Positions 61,149 through 64,000 of a stretch of DNA of 64,000 nt are shown here, in pieces; within the stretch, counting starts at the first letter, position 1, and the number at the start of each line of letters is the position of its first letter. Under the pieces are notes generated by a model, which made no database searches, had not been told where the DNA came from, and was given only the letters and a program-made list of their open reading frames with translations. The translations under genes and the position numbers were made by a program. Origin of the DNA: Eonycteris spelaea (lineage: Eukaryota; Chordata; Mammalia; Chiroptera; Pteropodidae); the NCBI GenBank assembly GCA_003508835.1, contig PUFA01000027.1:8432001-8496000 (forward strand), in the 5' to 3' direction.

Positions 61149-62784
61149 GGATTTGAGCTTGTAAATGACAAATTTTTGTACATAAAATAAAACTTTTTAG
61201 ATTGAGAGAGGGCAAAAAACTTACCAATTTCACTCTTTAATTTTTATTTTCTTTTACTATAAAGACAATTAAAAGATACATATATAGCTTACATTATATT
61301 TCTCTTGGACAGTGATAATAAAAAGTATGTGAAGACTTGAGTTAAGCCCTCATTCAAACAAATATGAGAGGCTCAAAAAGGCTTCATTTCATCAATCTAG
61401 ATCTTTTCATTTCTAGGGGATTTTTGCAAAGTATATTTTAGTTTTTACTATGTAGTTCATATTTGGTAGTTTGCTGTTAATATTATTGGCTACTTGTGCC
61501 CAAATGCACCAGTAAATATTCAGACATTAAAGAATATTTATACATAAACCTAAAAAAATAAAAAAAAACCATTTTATTACTCTATAAGTCATTGGTAGCA
61601 TATTGATAGATTTCTTTTATAAATTGGTACTTCTTTAAAAGTAAGTAAAAAATAGATAAATACACGATTGTACTGTTGGAAATAAAGACTTATCAACTAC
61701 AACTAACATGGTACCATGTAATTTGAAAAAATTGGGAAGCATAAAATATTGTCAGTGAAAATTAATTTTCACAGGTATATAGGAATAAGTACTTGATAGG
61801 ATACATAAACACAAAAATCAGCAAGGCTTTTATTGTTTGGAAGTGGTTCTTGATTAGCAGATTGCTTATATTTATTTTTATATGTTCAGGACAATATTCA
61901 ATATAATATTTAGTAACACTGCTGTATTTGTACTATGAATTTTGAGTTTTATGACTCTTTGCCCATTTAAGAAGCAATCTCAGAATTTTATTTTATTGTG
62001 CAGTTTCACTGGTGTCATTTATAACTATATTGTGTCATTTCTGGAATAAAATTCTTCCACAAATACCTTGTAGGCAACGTTCCCTACAAAATACATAGTG
62101 CTCTACCAATCTAAAGTTTGCATTACCAGGCCACACAGCTAACATCATTTAATGACTAAACAAACACTCTGTAGAAACTTAGACCTGCTTAGATTCTTCA
62201 GGCAATTTAAGCACTAATTCTGCCAGAGATGTGACCTGCTGTTTTCATAAATAGTCAGCAAGTGGCCTTAATACACGTGGATATTGATTCCAGCAGGAGA
62301 TGTTTATCACCTGAGTTGACATTTAATATCTTTTTAAAGGATCCCCTTGAAAAGGAGAATAAAAGAAAAAGAAAAAGCCAAACTTGCTTTAGCATTCTTT
62401 AAAAATATTTACCAACTTGAAAGAAACTTAGGTTTAAAATGAACAAACCAAAACAAAATCTTAGGATAAAAATAACTGTCACTGCTGCCTGTCACTGCAG
62501 TTTTAGGAGCCTGAAGTCGGATAGGGCCTTCACAGACTAAGCCTGATTCAGAAATACTTTCAATTCCTGTGTCTGATTCAGGGTATATCCATCCTATTTG
62601 TAGAATTTGTGTGGAGCATGGTAATTGGTCATGGGAGTTATCAACATATTAAAATATTATTCCACAGGGACAATTTTTCTGCCACTTCTCATCTCATACT
62701 CCCTGCCTTATAAGGTAGGAGAGGAAATTTGAAAAGGGTATGTTATTCAGAATGTAAATTTATGCTACTGGCTAAATATCAAGC
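60421..62784. other. AT-rich interval with a 40-base T run; part may be conserved
   Basis: A pure T40 run lies at 61105-61144. No retrocopy with a polyadenylation signal was identified beside it. The 62060-62640 part is free of visible repeats and of mixed composition (cacagctaacatcatttaat, gcctgtcactgcagttttag) and may be conserved non-coding DNA. Confidence 0.4.
61105..61144. repeat. T40 homopolymer
   Basis: Forty consecutive T, flanked by atga on the left and aacagg on the right. On the minus strand it is an A40 that could be the tail of a young retroposed sequence. Confidence 0.95.
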
Positions 62785-63190
62785 TGTGGAATGTGAAGGA
62801 GCTATGACTTCCGGATTGGCAGAGTAAGCTACGTGATGAACTCTCTCTCCAGTAAAACAGTAATTTATCTGGTAAAAATTATAAATAAAGCAATCACTTA
62901 AAGTTTCTGCAATTGTCCTAAGGGCATAGAGCAAATGGAGAAACATTCATTCGCAAAAATGTACTAAATCTGAGCAAGAACATCAAGAATCAGTGGCAGC
63001 TGAGCCACCACCTGCTCCCTGAACCCCAAATTCTAGTTCCATGTTACAGAAGCTGCATCCCAGGAGCTCTTCTCTGGAGCTGCAGCCAAGAAGAGGGGCT
63101 CTCCCTCCCCTGAGCTCCCTAGTCAGGGGCTCCTTCGCTTTCCACGTCTCACTCTCTCACTCCCGTTCCAGCCAGGATTGTAGAAGCTTT
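62785..63190 (+). mobile_element. L1 5' UTR fragment, plus strand
   Basis: Text follows an old L1 5' UTR: ggagctatgacttccggatt, agagtaagctacgtgatgaa, ctctctctccagtaaaacag, cttaaagtttctgcaattgt, then the G/C-rich part with gagccaccacctgctccctg, ctggagctgcagccaagaag. No ORF1 follows, so this is an isolated 5' piece. Confidence 0.5.
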
Positions 63191-64000
63191 ATTTCATTTC
63201 ATAGGGCTGTATATTCCTTTTTCAGAAGTAGACTCAACTATAGCATTCAACATTTACATATCACTTTGCATTTAAATTGCTTTCCTTTCAGTCATTAGTT
63301 ATTTCCCATAACAACCATCAGTCAGGACCAATGTTTATAAAATGCCCACTGGCACGCCCCTTGCCTGTGGACTCAGGGTTGGCCTGTTAAACAAGGAAGT
63401 TTTACAGATGTTTGTTCAGCATGCAAGGTCACAAAACAATTTTGTGGCAATCCTGGGATTAGTACTCACAGTTTTTCATTTCAACTGCATGGCTGTTCAC
63501 TCACCTGTATAGTTTCCCGGCAGGATATGATAAGAATGATAAGTGGAAAGCATTTTACGGCATCTCATGTTTCCAATGTGTTCACTCAGATCTACACATT
63601 CCAGCAAATTTTAAGAGGCACAGTTCTGTGGTTAAAGCAATGCCATAACCTAGGCTTACATTTTAACAACTTTGCTGTCTGGAGCACTAGTTTCCTTTAG
63701 CAGTTAGTTTATTCTGTGCTGTCCTACTAACTACCACCCTCCCTCCGCCCCTCCCTTCATTCTTTGCTAGATGGTGGCCTCTACTAATTGTCACTTGAGC
63801 AAAGCACTTAAACATTATTTTGATTTTTTTTTTTTTTTGACTGTAAATATCAAAGCTTATAATTTACTGTGCAGACCTAAATTTTACAATGTGATTTAAT
63901 GATGAACTAGTTCTGAAACAGCTATTGTCAGGACAGTTCTCATTTCTGAAAATCATGGCTCTTTCAAAACACGTGTCATTGTGTTTTTCTTTAGAGATGA
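63191..64000. other. Unassigned interval to the window end
   Basis: No gene or repeat was recognised. A C/T-rich tract lies at 63736-63756 and a T run near 63824-63838. Confidence 0.4.

Overview
The window is 64 kb of AT-rich, non-coding mammalian nuclear DNA. I see no convincing protein-coding exon, no functional RNA gene, no CpG island and no bacterial-type gene. Open frames are short (129 codons or fewer), overlap A/T runs or old repeats, and look like chance. It reads as gene desert or long-intron sequence built from layers of transposable elements of very different ages.

Organism. MIR, L2 and MER5A copies place it in a placental mammal. The L1 3' ends have the type I associate with laurasiatherians. 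No Alu, B1/B2, carnivore tRNA-Lys, horse ERE, ruminant BovB or vesper-bat VES SINE was seen. A 5S rRNA-derived retroposon at 22.6-22.86 kb recalls the 5S-derived SINEs described in fruit bats (MEG-R type). A pteropodid bat is my best guess, but this is an inference from one element plus absences.

Layout. 0-5.9 kb: ancient repeat, L2, a MER5A with target duplication, an LTR-like block, and old L1, MIR and L2 pieces. 6-13.5 kb: mostly unassigned, with a TAAT-rich block (6.4-6.74 kb) and two GC-richer blocks of unknown origin (8.46-9.5 and 9.6-10.2 kb). 13.5-21 kb: scattered MIR and L2, and a 224-bp MER1-like hAT element with 8-bp target duplications. 22.37-25.59 kb: the main nested locus, a minus-strand half-L1 (5' UTR, ORF1 relic, then 3' UTR with no ORF2) split by a 378-bp solo LTR with a perfect 6-bp target duplication and by the 5S-derived retroposon. 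25.6-36 kb: old L1, MIRs and unique sequence. 36.1-38.7 kb: two minus-strand L1 3' fragments. 39.9-40.6 kb: an L2 split by a second 225-bp MER1-like element. 41.6-50 kb: ancient repeats, MER5A pieces and a unique block (47.56-48.18 kb) that is the best candidate for a conserved non-coding element. 50.1-51.7 kb: an exact 87-bp segment present twice, the second copy inside a short insert bounded by a 24-bp direct repeat. 52.7-53.7 kb: old plus-strand L1 ORF2. 55-58.9 kb: L2 fragments broken by LTR-type sequence. 60-64 kb: an unassigned old repeat, a 40-base T run and an L1 5' UTR fragment.

No genes work together here. What can be read is insertion history: L2, MIR and MER5A are oldest, then old L1 and LTR pieces, then the half-L1 and MER1-like elements, then the solo LTR and 5S retroposon, and probably most recently the 87-bp templated insertion. 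Repeat family names are from memory of consensus sequences, and most repeat boundaries are good only to some tens of bases; coordinates given for target duplications, the LTR, the hAT elements and the 87-bp copies were counted base by base.
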